Assembly: GCA_023846275.1 (NCBI GenBank)
Contig: CM043868.1
Location: forward strand, 9,381,653-9,445,652
Source of the DNA: Vanilla planifolia
Lineage: Eukaryota > Streptophyta > Magnoliopsida > Asparagales > Orchidaceae
Direction: 5' to 3'
DNA length: 64,000 nt
In this document: positions 38,200-49,903 of the stretch, piece after piece
How the letters are laid out: every line of letters begins with the position of its first letter
Position numbering within the stretch: the first letter of the stretch is position 1
Made by a program: the position numbers and the translations under genes
The notes under the pieces: generated by a model
Database searches by the model: none
What the model was told of the DNA's origin: nothing
What the model saw: only the letters and a program-made list of their open reading frames with translations

Positions 38200-38600
38200 T
38201 GAAGAACTTGGGGTAGATGATTTGTGCTCATAGATGTTTGTTATATGTAATGAAAAGAGTTGTAGATTAGTCATAGATAGTGGTAATACAATGCATGTCA
38301 TTTCTTCAGATACTTGAACAAGGGCAAACCGTAAGGCTGAACCCCATCTCAATCCCTTCCATGTGAGTTGGGTCAATACAACCTCCTTGTCAAAACATCT
38401 AGATGTCTTGTTCACATAAAAAAGTGTAGTTATAAAGATAATGTGTGATGTGATATTCTCCTCATGGATATAACGCATATCTTACTTGGAAGATAATGGC
38501 TTTATGACATGAATATCATTTATTATAATAGAGAGAATATATAAATATTCAAATTTAATGATAAAAATATTAAACAACTATCCTTAAAACCTACAGACAA
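38200..38600 (+). pseudogene. Gypsy aspartic protease of element B
   Basis: CRLVIDSGNTMHVIS at ~38263-38305 carries the retropepsin catalytic D-S-G and the following V-V/I-S. Downstream, MDITHILLGR, stop, WLYDMNIIYYNREN (~38464-38535) matches the conserved MDxAHILLGRPWLYD C-terminal block. The region between is out of frame. Confidence 0.75.
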
Positions 38601-38829
38601 GCTTGTAATCTAACCAAACTTGAAATACAACTTACACAACCACAACACAAAGGTGTCAAACATAAATTAATTATCTTTTTAAGAAATGATTTGTATAAGC
38701 CTAGACCTATAATAATTATTAATAAACTAAGTTTTAAAAGCTTTTATGAAGATGTTTCTTATCCAAATTCATTATTTATCATCCATATAAAAAATTTTGA
38801 GAAAATAAAGATGGAGACATCTCATCCAT

Positions 38830-39732
38830 GTTTGATACTTAACCTTGTATCTTAATTTAGTGACATTACTTTTGAGAAACTTCCTAATAAGTTACCTCTG
38901 ATGCAAGACATCCAATATGTCATTGACCTAATACCTAGATCTCAATTACTAAATCTTTCTCATTATAGAATGAACCCCACTAAACATGTAGAACTAAAAA
39001 AATAAGTTGATAAACTATTCAAAAAGGTTTCTTGCTAGAAAGCCGGGCCCATGTATAGTTTTATACTTTTAACTCCCAATAAAGATGGCTCATGACGTAT
39101 GTGTATCAATAATTGAGCCACTAATAAAATTATAATAAAATATTAATTTTTAATGTAATGATTAGATTATTTATTAGACCTTATTTCTACTACAAACATC
39201 TTCTAAAAATAAACCTCTATAATGTTATCGTCAAATTAAGATTAATCTTCGTGATGAATGAAAAACTTTTTTAGAGCACCTAATGTTTTTTACAAGTGGC
39301 TAGTGATGCATTTTGGTCTCTCAAATGCACCAAGTATATTCATGCATTTGGAGAACATTGTTCTTAAATCATTTATTAGCTTAGTCATTTATTTTGATGA
39401 TATTTTAATCTTTAGGTTTGATGAGATGACTACTTTGGAATACTTTAAACTTGTTTTGAAGAAACTTATACATGAAAAACTATACATAACCTTAAACAAG
39501 TGCTCCTTCATGTAAAAGGAAGTTAATTTCTTAATATTTATAGTATCATCTATTAGCCTTGAATTTGACCCATCACAAATTAAATTTATTTTAGAATGGC
39601 CAATCCCAAAAAGCATAATAAATATTAGAAGATTCCATGGTCTTGTAACATTCTATAGAAGATTCACAAGAAATTTTAATGCGATAGTAGCTCTAATTAC
39701 TAATGTCATCAAAATAATAAATTTATGTGGAA
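38830..39732 (+). pseudogene. Gypsy reverse transcriptase of element B
   Basis: Blocks in order: LPLMQDIQYVIDLIPRSQLL with NLSHYRMNP (~38895-38985), a PNKDGS-RMCINN block (~39075-39115), WLVMHFGLSNAPSIFMHL (~39296-39350), and YFDDILIF with the catalytic DD (~39390-39413). KCSFM follows, then FHGLVTFYRRFTRNFNAIV (~39630-39690). Part of the region between KYxFPIPR and the WLVM block is shortened. The LTR starts immediately after the TNVIK-like end of the RT connection, with no RNase H. Confidence 0.85.
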
Positions 39733-40439
39733 TATTAATATATAAAAGAAAGAAATGATGGAACAATAATAATATTGATGCATAATAAGGTCTCAAATTA
39801 GAATCAATCAAGCTAAGCACTCCAAAATTTAATACATGTATGACATTTTGGAGAACTTGTAAATAATAGCCTTCAAAAGTCAGTGTTCATCCATACATCA
39901 TCACGAGTGTATGGTTGGTGCTACATTAATGAAAATGTCCAAATTTTTAGATGAAAATCTTTTAAAAGTAGGTAAAAAGTATGCTTTTATTATTTGAGCA
40001 TATAAGTCTTCAAGAGGTAAGTAAGAAGCATACTTTTGTATTAAAGATAATATAGATATTAAAGTCCTTAAAAGTTAGGCAAAAAGTATGATTATATATT
40101 AAAAAATTATATGGGAATAAAAGTCTTCAAGAAATAGATAAAAAGCTTCTTTTTATATTAAATAAGTACTTATAATCTACTATTTCAAGGAGCTCTCATG
40201 AGTAGATAATGATGAATTAGTTATGACTAAAAAAGTATATTGTTTTGTGGTTTGAGTACTTAAATTAGCTTGATAGCCTTCTCTTAGGTTCACTTTGGTG
40301 AGTGAATCCATATTTTCTTCTTTATCTTCTAAACTTTACTTCTCTTTATTTAATCTCTTTTGATATACTTTATATTTTATTTAACATAAGCAGTTACTTC
40401 ATCGCATCCTATGGTCTAATCTCATCTTTATATACATCA
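39733..40439 (+). repeat. 3' LTR of element B
   Basis: Colinear with the 5' LTR; the first ~10 bases are diverged, so the start is set by alignment. It ends TATACATCA followed by the ATATG duplication. Confidence 0.8.
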
Positions 40440-40444
40440 ATATG

Positions 40445-43433
40445 ATACTTCTCAAGGACAAACTTCTATAGCTCCATTATAGACTATACAATCTCACATT
40501 ATGTCATCACCTATAAAAAGGGTCTTGCATCACCTAATGATATCACAAGGATATACTTGTAATAACTTAATTCAATTGTGATGCATTACATTCTTTTATA
40601 TTAATTAATTTGATTGCATGATTGTTAATTGAAATATAAGTTTTAAAAACTAATCTTTTAGTAAAGCTACTTATAAGAGAGAGAGAGAGAGATAAATATA
40701 TCAAATATGATATAAAAATTAATAAGATATATTTTAAATCCTAATTAATTATGATAAAACTATTAGAATAAGATGTTCTTCTTAGAATAGATTAGTCTAC
40801 ATCTCACTCAATTCTTATTAACTATTAAAAGAAGAAATTAAAGATTTAAATGACAGATGATACTAATCTAATTTATTTTAATAAGTTTCAAAAAATACCT
40901 ATAATATCCACTTTGAAAGTTGAAAAATTAATAAAGAATGATTATGAGTGTTATCTAGCATTAATATAGGAAGTTGAAAAGAAATAATTATAGTTGTAAG
41001 TTTTAGTGGCATGTAAACATCTAGATATGTTTCTTAAAGATTTACCTAGAATGTCACCTAATGAAAAGATTGAATTTATGATTGATTTTGTACTAGGAAG
41101 AGAACCAATATATTTTATAAAATGATGCCTCTTGAATTATGAGAATTAAAGAACATAATTACAAATTCTGATTAATAAAGATTTTATTAGATTCAATGTA
41201 TCCTCTTAAAGTGCACCTATATTATTTGTGAAGAAGAAAAATGAAAGTTTAAGGATATAAATTGATTATAGAGAATTGAATAAAATCATAATCAAGAATA
41301 TATATCTTTTGCCCAAAATTGATGAATTAGTTGATTAATTGTGAATAGCTAAAGTTTTTCAAATATTATCTCAAGATCTAGTTATCATCAAATGAAAGTT
41401 AGAAAATTTGAAAACTACTTTTATAATTAGATATCAACATTTTAAATTTCTCACATTGCCTTTTCATTTAACAAATGCTCCAAAAGCTTTAATGAATTTG
41501 ATGAACACAAAGTGTTCAAGTAAGGGTTAAATTATTTTTTTATTATTTTTAGTGATGATATATTGATTTATTTTATAGATAAAATAAAACACAAAGGAGA
41601 CTTACATCAAGTGTTACAGAGGATAAGAGAGTACTAATCATATGCAAAATTTTCATAAAATAATTTTTGATTATTTATTATATCTTTCTTAGGATAATAG
41701 TTAATGTAAAAAGAATCTTTATAGATTTTTAGAAAATAATAACTATTACTAAAAGGCCTAGGTCAAACAATATAAGTAAAGTTACAAAGTTTCCTAAGTT
41801 TGGTTTGATATTATTAAAAATTTGTAAAATATTTTATCAAATTATAATATCATTAAGAAGATTAACTTAGAACATAGTGACTTTTCAATGGAATTTAGTT
41901 TGTGAAAAAAGCTTTAATACTTTAAAAAAGAAATTAACTTCAACACCTATTTTAATATTACTTAAGAGAGAAACAAAATTTTATGTATATATTGATACAT
42001 TGTAACAAGGACTTGGGGGTGTGTATTAATGAAGAATGATAAAGTTATAACATATGCAAGGCATCTACAACATCATGAAAGAAATTATCATGTACACGAT
42101 CTTGAGTTTGTCGTAATTGTGTTTACCTAAAAGATTTGGAGATAATCTTTAGGTGTGAAAAATTATCTATTTATTGATCACCAAAATTAGAATTATATTT
42201 TTATACAAAAATAAATAAATCTAAGGCAATGAAAGTGGTAGAAACTGCTTAAAGATTATGATATAAAGACTATTTATCATTTAAGTAAAGCCAATGTTGT
42301 AACTGATGCTTTGAGCCAGAGGACTAGTTTTCATAACATGATATCAAGCTTAAAGAAGTGTGATTAATAGCTAGAATTGAATATAATATAAGTAGTAGTT
42401 AGAAGAAATGTTTCTCAATTAGTTATTACAAATGAGTTGTTACAAGAGAATGTTGCTCAAGATATAAAAAAAAATATATAATAAATCAATCCAAAAGTAT
42501 TGAAAGAAAAAAATAAATTTTAAATTTAAATAAAATGATTTTATTTTATAAAAATATAATGAATGTTTTTGCATAAGATACATGAAGTATTTGATACTTA
42601 ATTAAGATTTACCATAATATTTCATCTTCAAATAGATAGATAGACTGAAAGAACTATAAGGACTTTGGAATATATGTTGGGACTAAGTATATTAGATTTT
42701 GGTGGAAGTTAGGATATTCATCTAATATTAATTGAATTCACTTATAATAATAATTATCAATTTATATAGGAATGGCTCTATATGAGACACTGTATGATAA
42801 AAAATATTAGTTATCATTATACTTGTATAAAGTAGGTGACAAATCTCAATTAAGGCTAGAATTGATAGATTGAAAAAACTCAAAAGATTCTAAAAATTTA
42901 TAAAAGAATACAGAAAGTACAAGATTATCAAAAGATGTATTTTATCATAAAACACAAAAACGTAAATTTTTGAGATGGAGATCATGTATTTTTAAAAGTG
43001 AGTTCAATGAAAGGTGTGTAACCTGTTTGGTAAAGGTGGGAAGCTGTAGTTAGGGTACATTGGACCTTTCTAGATTCTAGAAAGAGTTAGAGATGATGCA
43101 TATAGAGTAAGGTTACCTCCAATATTGACAAGCAAGCATAATGTATTTCATATTTTAATTATAAGAAATTGCATGACTTATCTATCATATATAATGCAAT
43201 ATGTTTCAAACATCATAAAAGTGTAACCAAATCTTAGTTATAAAAAGAAACTTATAACAATTTTAGTTAAAGTGATTAAATAATTGAAAAATAAGCTATT
43301 CTTTTGGTTAAAGAATAATGGCATAATCAAACAAAATGTAAAGCTACTTGAGAACTTAGTGATAAGAAAAGAAAGTAGTATTTAGAGCTATTATAAATTT
43401 TGAGAACAATTTTTTTATAAAGAAGAGAGAATT
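40445..43433 (+). pseudogene. Gypsy pol of element A: RT, RNase H, partial integrase, chromodomain-like tail
   Basis: Pre-RT: DMFLKDLPRMSPNEKIEFMI (~41023-41082). RT: APILFVKKKNESLRI and IDYRELNKIIIKN (~41212-41300). RNase H: FYVYID, GLGGV, KVITYARHLQHHERNYHVHD (~41970-42105), FIDH, and KANVVTDALSQ (~42285-42320). The integrase N-terminal zinc finger and most of the catalytic core are missing; the reading jumps to an FHLQIDRQTERTI-like block (~42622) and FGGS with IEFTYNNNYQ (~42700-42760). FLKVSSMKGV (~42990) and a chromodomain-like tail ending EQFFYKERRI reach the LTR at 43434. Stops are frequent throughout. The RT catalytic DD is visible only as a decayed block near 41560. Confidence 0.8.
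40676..40692. repeat. (GA)n microsatellite
   Basis: A short uninterrupted AG/GA run in the poorly preserved gag-protease part of element A. Confidence 0.9.
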
Positions 43434-46089
43434 TATAACATCCTTGATCATCAAATTAGGCATGAATTTAAATATCTCATAAAATATGCCAATATTTAAG
43501 AAAAAAAATATTCTAAAATATAAAAATGAATATAAAATTAGATAGAGCTTGTTAAGATGAGTCAATCAATACTTATTTCATCTCGATCAGAGTTTATTTT
43601 AATTTTTTGTGAATTATTAAAGTTAATAAGTATATAGATATTAAATATTTTAAAATTTATCAAAAATAGCTCATTTTTCTCTTAACTCTATGCTCGACAT
43701 GAACCCTAGGAACAGATTTCACATTTGTCACTCGAGAGTTTCATTAAAGAGTTGCTTTGCCAATGATGAAGATGTCAATTGTCATCATTCTTTTGTAAGA
43801 ATCAAAGACTTTTGGTTAATTGCACTATCAGGGTCCTCATGTAAATCGAAAAAGTGAAACCCAAAAAACTCTTTTATTTCATAATATTTTACTTGGAAAT
43901 TAATAAAATTTTAAGCAAAAGTCATTATATGATATCCTAATTAAAGTTTTATATTATTGTTTAGAAGATTTGGAAAAAAAATCATCAATGGTAAGGAAAA
44001 TTAGGGTTTTAAGAAGAAAAGGGATAAATTTGAAAGAAGAGAAGAAAATGTCATTTTCGTGATTAAGAAGTGAGTTATGCAAGTTACTATGATAACTAGA
44101 AAATTTTTAATGCATTAAAATCTATAAATTATGTCAGGAAAATTATAATTGACATACTGATATTGACAAATATATGAAGTTAAATAGCTACAAATAAATC
44201 TTAAATAATAAGAAAATTTATGAAGTACTCTACTATAAATATTATATGCATATGCATGTTATGTTGTTGATTGTTAAAATTAAGACATTGTTATATAAAT
44301 TCTTTACAAAACATATGACATTAATAAACTAATGCAATACAAGTTTATATAATTATACGAGAATATGTACTTGTAACTAGAAGTAAGCATTTTAATATAA
44401 ACATTATATGCATATACCTAATATATTACTAATTATTAAATGTGAGACATTACATGTAAATTTATAGAGAGCATGTGAAAGTGATGTACTGATATAGTGC
44501 TATTATATATAACTACATGAGAATTTGCATTTATAACTAGATGTATACTTTTTAATTTTGATAAAATACGAATATAAAATCATTTGGAATGATTAAGTGT
44601 GTAAGTATGACATTGATTTTCTAGTTGATTGCTATAAAAAATATAGACTATACATATGAAAAAATTAAGTAAATTACTATTATAAGTTAGCTAGTAACCA
44701 GTGTACCACATGATTGATATTATTGCCAAGAGATAACTAGTGGTTAGTAGATCGTATATTGTAATTTATTGCAAATATATAATAATTTAAAAAATACAAA
44801 AATGCTAACCATGATTATACATAAAAAATATGATATAATAAATCAATAAAAGAGATTTTTATTATAACTAAGTAAACTAAAATAATGATACTTATTGACT
44901 ACCTTAAAGAAGAGGGAGCAATAGTATTGACCATCATAAGGTTTACTTAATAAAGTAGAAATATATGCTAATAAACAAGACCACATTAAGAAGAAGATTA
45001 AAAATCTAATAAGTTGCATATGCTTGTTCTTTTTTTTCGATTTTCTTTTAATATTGTTAAATTATTTTGTGACATTATTTAGCATGACTAACTGTATAAT
45101 GAAAAGTGAGGATCATACATATGACAATAAATTAAGAGAATTATCATCATAAGGTGGCTAGTGGCGAGTGGTCCATATTATTATGATTTACTATAAAGAT
45201 ATATGCATTGAAATATATGAAAAGATCGAGCATTATTGTGCATTAAAATATGATATAGTAACTTAATAAATGAGGTTTGTATTATAACTAAGTAAATTGA
45301 AATGAAGATACATTGGTTACCTTGAGTGAAAGAGAGTAAGCAACGACACTGACCATCCTAAAGTTTACTTAGATGAGTGGAAACATGTGTCGATAAATAA
45401 GATGACTTTAAGAAAAAACTTGAAAATCTAAAAAAGAAGCTACATGTATTTGTTATTTCTTTTATAGTTTATAAAATACTTTCATTTATAGTATATCATA
45501 CTTTTTTTACATTGCAATATGAATAAGACTCTGTTTACTTACATATTATGATTGATACTTATGATTAGACTCTATATATGATTATCTTTAGTTATTTTTT
45601 ATTTTATTTTATTTATTTATTATTAGAGATACCTACTAAATTATTGATGGATAGCTTAACATTTCTTTAACACTAATATTTTAGATGCATTAAAACTTCA
45701 ACAAAAAGATGACTACTCATAAGAATAATCTGTAAGAAAGGATTGAACTATAGAGGTTTGTGCTATAGGAATATACTAAATGACTTATAAACCATATGGT
45801 GAATTCAGTATATATCTATATGGAAATTGGTTATAATATTATCAAGAAATTATGAAAATTATTAAATATAATTATTATGATAGTTTTGATTATTTATAGT
45901 TGTTAGATCACTTGTTTACTATTAATAGTTATGGATATAAATTGTGTGGTTCTTATATTATAAATTTAAATTTTATATTAATGTGTTTTTATATTAGAAA
46001 ATGGATAAAGATAGGAGATATTTTGTCAATTTGAATTCTAAAATTTTGGAGAGTTAATTGAATATGTGGTAAAAAATAAGGATACCACA
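43434..46089 (+). repeat. 3' LTR of element A (~2.66 kb)
   Basis: It starts TATAACATCCTTGATCATC (TGTAACATCC eroded) and ends AAGGATACCACA. It is colinear with 32703-35348, including the internal ~400-base direct repeat (about 44650-45060 and 45110-45470). Confidence 0.8.
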
Positions 46090-46150
46090 TTTATTGTATC
46101 AGAGCACAACTCAATTAAAAAACAATTTGAGATGGAGAAGAAAAAAGAAA
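46090..46150 (+). other. Second primer-binding site and start of another internal region
   Basis: TTTATTGTATCAGAGCACAA directly follows the right LTR. It continues with AATTAAAAAACAATTTGAGA and GGAGAAGAAAAA, which matches 35349-35405 after the left LTR. A true 3' LTR end would be followed by host DNA, so this marks the start of a further internal region. Confidence 0.8.
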
Positions 46151-47400
46151 TAAGGTCATTACATTGCATTTATTAGCATTTAGTGCATGACTTTGATGTA
46201 TGGTTAGCATCAGACCTCATATTCTATTATTGTGAGTACTCTTTAAAAAGTGATGATAAGTAGAAGTTCTATTATTACTAGTGCTTTGTACAGGATAGTG
46301 ATAAGTGAACTTAATGTGATTAGGATAGCTAGCCAACTATAGATAGAGACATTAAGATATGATGATGTCATAGAGATTTGTGATAATATGGGATCCTATG
46401 GATTAAAGATAATAATCATCATAGGAAATCACAATCCTTATAAGTGGGAACATAAAAAAATATGAAAAGTTGAGAAATATAAAAATAAAAAATGTAAAAC
46501 ATGATAAAAAGATAAATAATATATGATAAAGAATAGACATGCATACATGAGCATGACATATATGAGTACGTACATTTGTACATTGGCAATATATTTTCAA
46601 GTTCTTATATGTTGTGCATATTAGTTACTAGTACTCCTTTATTTATATGTTATTATTTTTCATACTATTTTATTGCTTTGTAGTTATTATTTTGCACGTT
46701 GAGTATTTTTATGCTCATTGCCTACTTACATCATAAATTATGACATAAATTTGCACAGAGTTATGGGTACTTATTTGTATTTTTTAATAAATAAATTTGT
46801 TGTATAAGAAAATTTTTGCTTTTTCCATGATTGATACAATTTGATGTTTTGAATTTGATTCAATCAATTTCATCTATTGTAGTTGAAGGGGTTGGGTCTA
46901 ATTTGTTTCTGATGGCTAAGTCAATCCTATGGAGCGTGTCATCTTTGTTGAATCACATTAGGTGTTAAGGAGTGATAGTATGAAAATGTTGTTAATGTGT
47001 TTGAAGAATATTTCTCATCCTATTCAATAGTGAGAGATTTGAATAAAGAATGATGCAATCCATCATTGAGCAATAATGATGCCTTGGCAATGTTGTTGTA
47101 TGTTACAATGTTTGAAGAGTGTCGTAACTTGTCGACTTGCATCACCAAATTGAACTAATGTACTAGCCCAATCGAGTGGGATGAGCCATTATAATAATAA
47201 AATTGCACTAACTTTGAGTTTACTAAGCATTTGGTATAGGACTCTAACAATAAGTGATATTATGTTGAACATTATGAGGACATTGTATGGCATGTTTTGT
47301 GCTTGTATTTTATTTGTATTTTGGTAATGTACAAGGATATAAATAAAGATTTAATTGGATGGTGGTAGCTTATAAGGTATGTATAATGTTGCTATCATTT
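46151..47400 (+). repeat. LTR-like debris, possibly the right part of element E's LTR
   Basis: Near 46692-46730 TTTGCACGTTGAGTATTTTT, then ATGCTCATTGCC, has the TGAGTATTTTATACTCA character I associate with Tekay-type LTRs. Around 46900-47340 the base composition and words (GTCGTAACTTGTCGACTTGC) suggest an R-U5 part. No coding signal is seen. Assignment to element E is inference from nesting order. Confidence 0.35.
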
Positions 47401-47599
47401 AGTTATTTCATTGTTCTATTATGAAATTAAGGAATTTATTTCGTATTCTTAGTCACCTTAGCTTAATTTTGACTTATGTCATTAAAAATTTTCGCTTACT
47501 CAGATGTGACCTAATATTTGAAGATTTTGTATATGCATTATCATGTGTTATTTATAGAATGATAAGGCAAGGCATGACAATTTGTATAAAGAAAATCCT

Positions 47600-48400
47600 C
47601 AATTAACGAAAAAAAGAAGTTAAAGAAAAAGATGAGGAAATATGAGAAAACACTTAACTTTAAAACCATTTTGAATGGTTTAGAAATATCTAAAATAAGC
47701 ATTATTCAAACAATAATGTAAGTTCTCCAAAAGCTTCATCTTATTGTGAGTTATCAAATTATTTGAAAGAATAAGTTGAAGAACATGACAAACTTGCTAA
47801 AAAACATATACATCTTAGGAAAACATGTTTTTAGCATGGACATTAATCCATGGACTAGAAAATAATTATGAAGAGTTTAGGAAATTAAAAGAGTTATTAA
47901 CATATGCTACTTCAATGAATTCTATCTTTATTGGCAATTTGATGTTAGATTGAATGAGTGTGACTTTACCACATTAAAGCATCTTTTTAACATTAAAGTC
48001 TTCAAATCTTGAAAATAGCATGCTTGCAAATGTAAATGTGGATTTATGAAATAAAAGGGATACTTTTATTTTGCTTAAGGATGAATTGAAATGTTTATAA
48101 GAGAAAATGTTTTACTTGTGTGCATATGAAATTTTGTGCATTTCATAAGACTTTGTCAATACTCAAACCAAATGGACATTTATATATGCAAAATTTTTTA
48201 TCATTTTTTAGTATAGAAATGAATTCTTTATATTTTCAATAGTCACATGAAAAAAAATATGTATGTATTACTTTAAAAATGGTTGTTATATCATAGATTG
48301 TTTTTATAGAAAATATAAAACATCTTCAAAGGAGCAAATGGGAACTTCAAGTGCTAAATTGACACTAACAATGTATATTATCATCATAAGCCATAAGTGA
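47600..48400 (+). pseudogene. Possible Sirevirus gag fragment
   Basis: Near 48265-48330 the translation reads YYFKNGCYIIDCFYRKYKTS, which resembles the CxxCxxxGHxxxxCxxRK zinc knuckle followed by a KTSSK stretch in Sirevirus gag, with key cysteine and histidine positions lost. Upstream, EEHDKLAKKHIHLRK has a coiled-coil look, also expected there. Stops are abundant; evidence is weak. Confidence 0.35.
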
Positions 48401-48797
48401 ATCCAAGTTGATTTGAGATACTAAAATCAAAACTTATATAATGATATAGATGTATATCAACATTTAAAGTCTTATATAGAAATTTCTTGACCTTTAGGTA
48501 TTACCTTAAATTTATAAATCTCTTTATTGACTTCGGTTAAAAAATTGGTTTTAATATGATAGCAACTTATATAATAACTTATAACTCATCTTGGTCAATA
48601 AGTCTAAAAGCATTTTATAATTTATATAAAATAGTTTTCATAGAACTTTTGAAAAATAATTTTAAAATTGAAAATAAAATGCAAAGGTTTTAAAATGAAT
48701 GAAAATATTAACTTAATTTTCAAATATATTTGAATAATTTTTTTACTTCATTAGATTTTAACAATGTAATAAAATATAGTGACGTAAAATAAAGTAG

Positions 48798-48870
<73 letters not shown>

Positions 48871-49800
48871 TAAATAGTTATTTTTAAATTAAGATAATTT
48901 TTATATTATAAAAAATATTAATAAAGCATTTTACAATCCTCTCTGAAAAATTTCATGAATTAATGAATAAAATTTAAATATGTTATTTAAAAATCATTTT
49001 TAATTATCAAATTTTTAAAATGAATGTTTTTTCATTTTAAAATTTGTTATTACAAATTTCTTTAAAAAAATCTATTGAATAATACATTTAAAGTTTATTA
49101 ATAATCTACAAGATTTTTTTCAACAATCATAAAAGGATTTATGCTTTGCATCTAAAAGATATATTTAATTAAATCTTTCTTTTCATAAACTAAAAACATT
49201 TAACCTATTTGTAAAACATATATTTTATTGTGTAACTAAAATTCAATAAAATCGAAAGCTATTTGGCAAAAATATTATTTAAATTATGTTTAATTTTTAA
49301 GTTGTTTTATATAGTTTTATTTTTTGATCTAGTTAAAAATTAATAAATTTAAAGACAAATGATAAATAGTTTTTTGGAATTATGAAATGATTTAGTTTTG
49401 TTTTTCCTATTATATTTTATTATTTAGATAAAAACTATTAGATTCAAAATATTGTATGATAGATATTCATAAAGTTAAAATGTTTATTATTGAAAGTTTT
49501 TCTATGTTTATTTAATATGTTTCATAACTTATTTTGTAGAAATTTGTTTGGGACAAAAAATATTGTAATATTCTTGTAATAAATAAAAACGTCATAATAA
49601 ATGATATATTATGTTTGTTTTAAAAAATAAAAAATGAAGTATTATTTTTGACTAATGTTTTTAAATAAATGGAATTAGTTTGATAATATTGTCTTTTATG
49701 AATATTATGCATGTGATATTCAAAGTGTGGGAATCATATAAATAATTAATCATATATTAATTATTTATTTTTAATATTTTAAATAACAAGTATTATGAAA
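48401..49800. other. Very AT-rich intergenic DNA upstream of the WD40 gene
   Basis: Almost only A and T with poly-A/poly-T tracts and a long AT microsatellite. No coding frame or recognisable repeat family. It lies just 5' of the gene's GC-richer leader and may include its distal promoter. Confidence 0.6.
48802..48865. repeat. (AT)n microsatellite, about 32 units
   Basis: An uninterrupted AT dinucleotide run of about 64 bases, about 1.0 kb upstream of the WD40 gene's start codon. Such runs can extrude cruciforms and are often polymorphic. Confidence 0.95.
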
Positions 49801-49809
49801 ATAATAAGT

Positions 49810-49903
49810 AAAAAACGTGACATGCTACGGGGCATGCCTGCGATGATGCAGCTTGCAATACTATAGAAGAGGCGATGCAAGCCGACAGTTCGCAGAGAGG
49901 AAA
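49810..49903 (+). promoter_or_regulatory. Leader and proximal promoter of the WD40 gene
   Basis: Composition changes sharply from AT-rich to GC-richer at about 49815. An ACGTGAC element (ACGT core, similar to ABA-response or G-box-like motifs) lies at 49815-49821, and an inverted repeat CATGC...GCATG is at 49821-49836. The start-codon context is GGAAAATGC. No clear TATA box at the right distance can be assigned. Regulation by ABA is speculation. Confidence 0.35.

Larger units (their letters stand above)
35812..40439 (+). mobile_element. Nested Ty3/gypsy element B, 4.6 kb, lacking RNase H and integrase
   Basis: The 5' LTR (35812-36519) starts TGATGTAAC and ends TATATCA; the 3' LTR is ~39733-40439. 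Flanking ATATG occurs at 35807-35811 and 40440-40444, a perfect 5-bp TSD. The interior holds a PBS, gag with a zinc knuckle, protease and RT, but the 3' LTR begins directly after RT. RNase H, integrase and a clear polypurine tract are absent. The element is therefore an internally deleted, non-autonomous derivative or lost its 3' internal part after insertion. The RT style (FHGLxTFYRRFxRNF) recalls CRM/Galadriel-type chromoviruses; the clade is tentative. Confidence 0.85.
32703..46150 (+). mobile_element. Tekay-like Ty3/gypsy chromovirus (element A) with a nested gypsy element
   Basis: Structure: LTR 32703-35348, PBS 35349, gag with zinc knuckle to 35806, nested element B (35812-40439), remainder of gag-pol to 43433 (RT, RNase H, partial integrase, chromodomain-like tail), LTR 43434-46089, then a second PBS-like segment. 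RT-RNase H-integrase order and the tail identify a Ty3/gypsy chromovirus. The two LTRs are nearly equal in length (2646 and 2656 bases) and colinear, but clearly diverged. Many stops are present, so the element is dead. The second PBS after the right LTR shows that it was part of a tandem LTR-internal-LTR-internal array. Confidence 0.8.

Noticed and set aside
32703..46150. Considered an endogenous pararetrovirus (caulimovirid)
   Set aside because: LTRs, a PBS, an integrase block and a chromodomain-like tail identify a Ty3/gypsy chromovirus; no movement-protein or coat-protein signature was seen.
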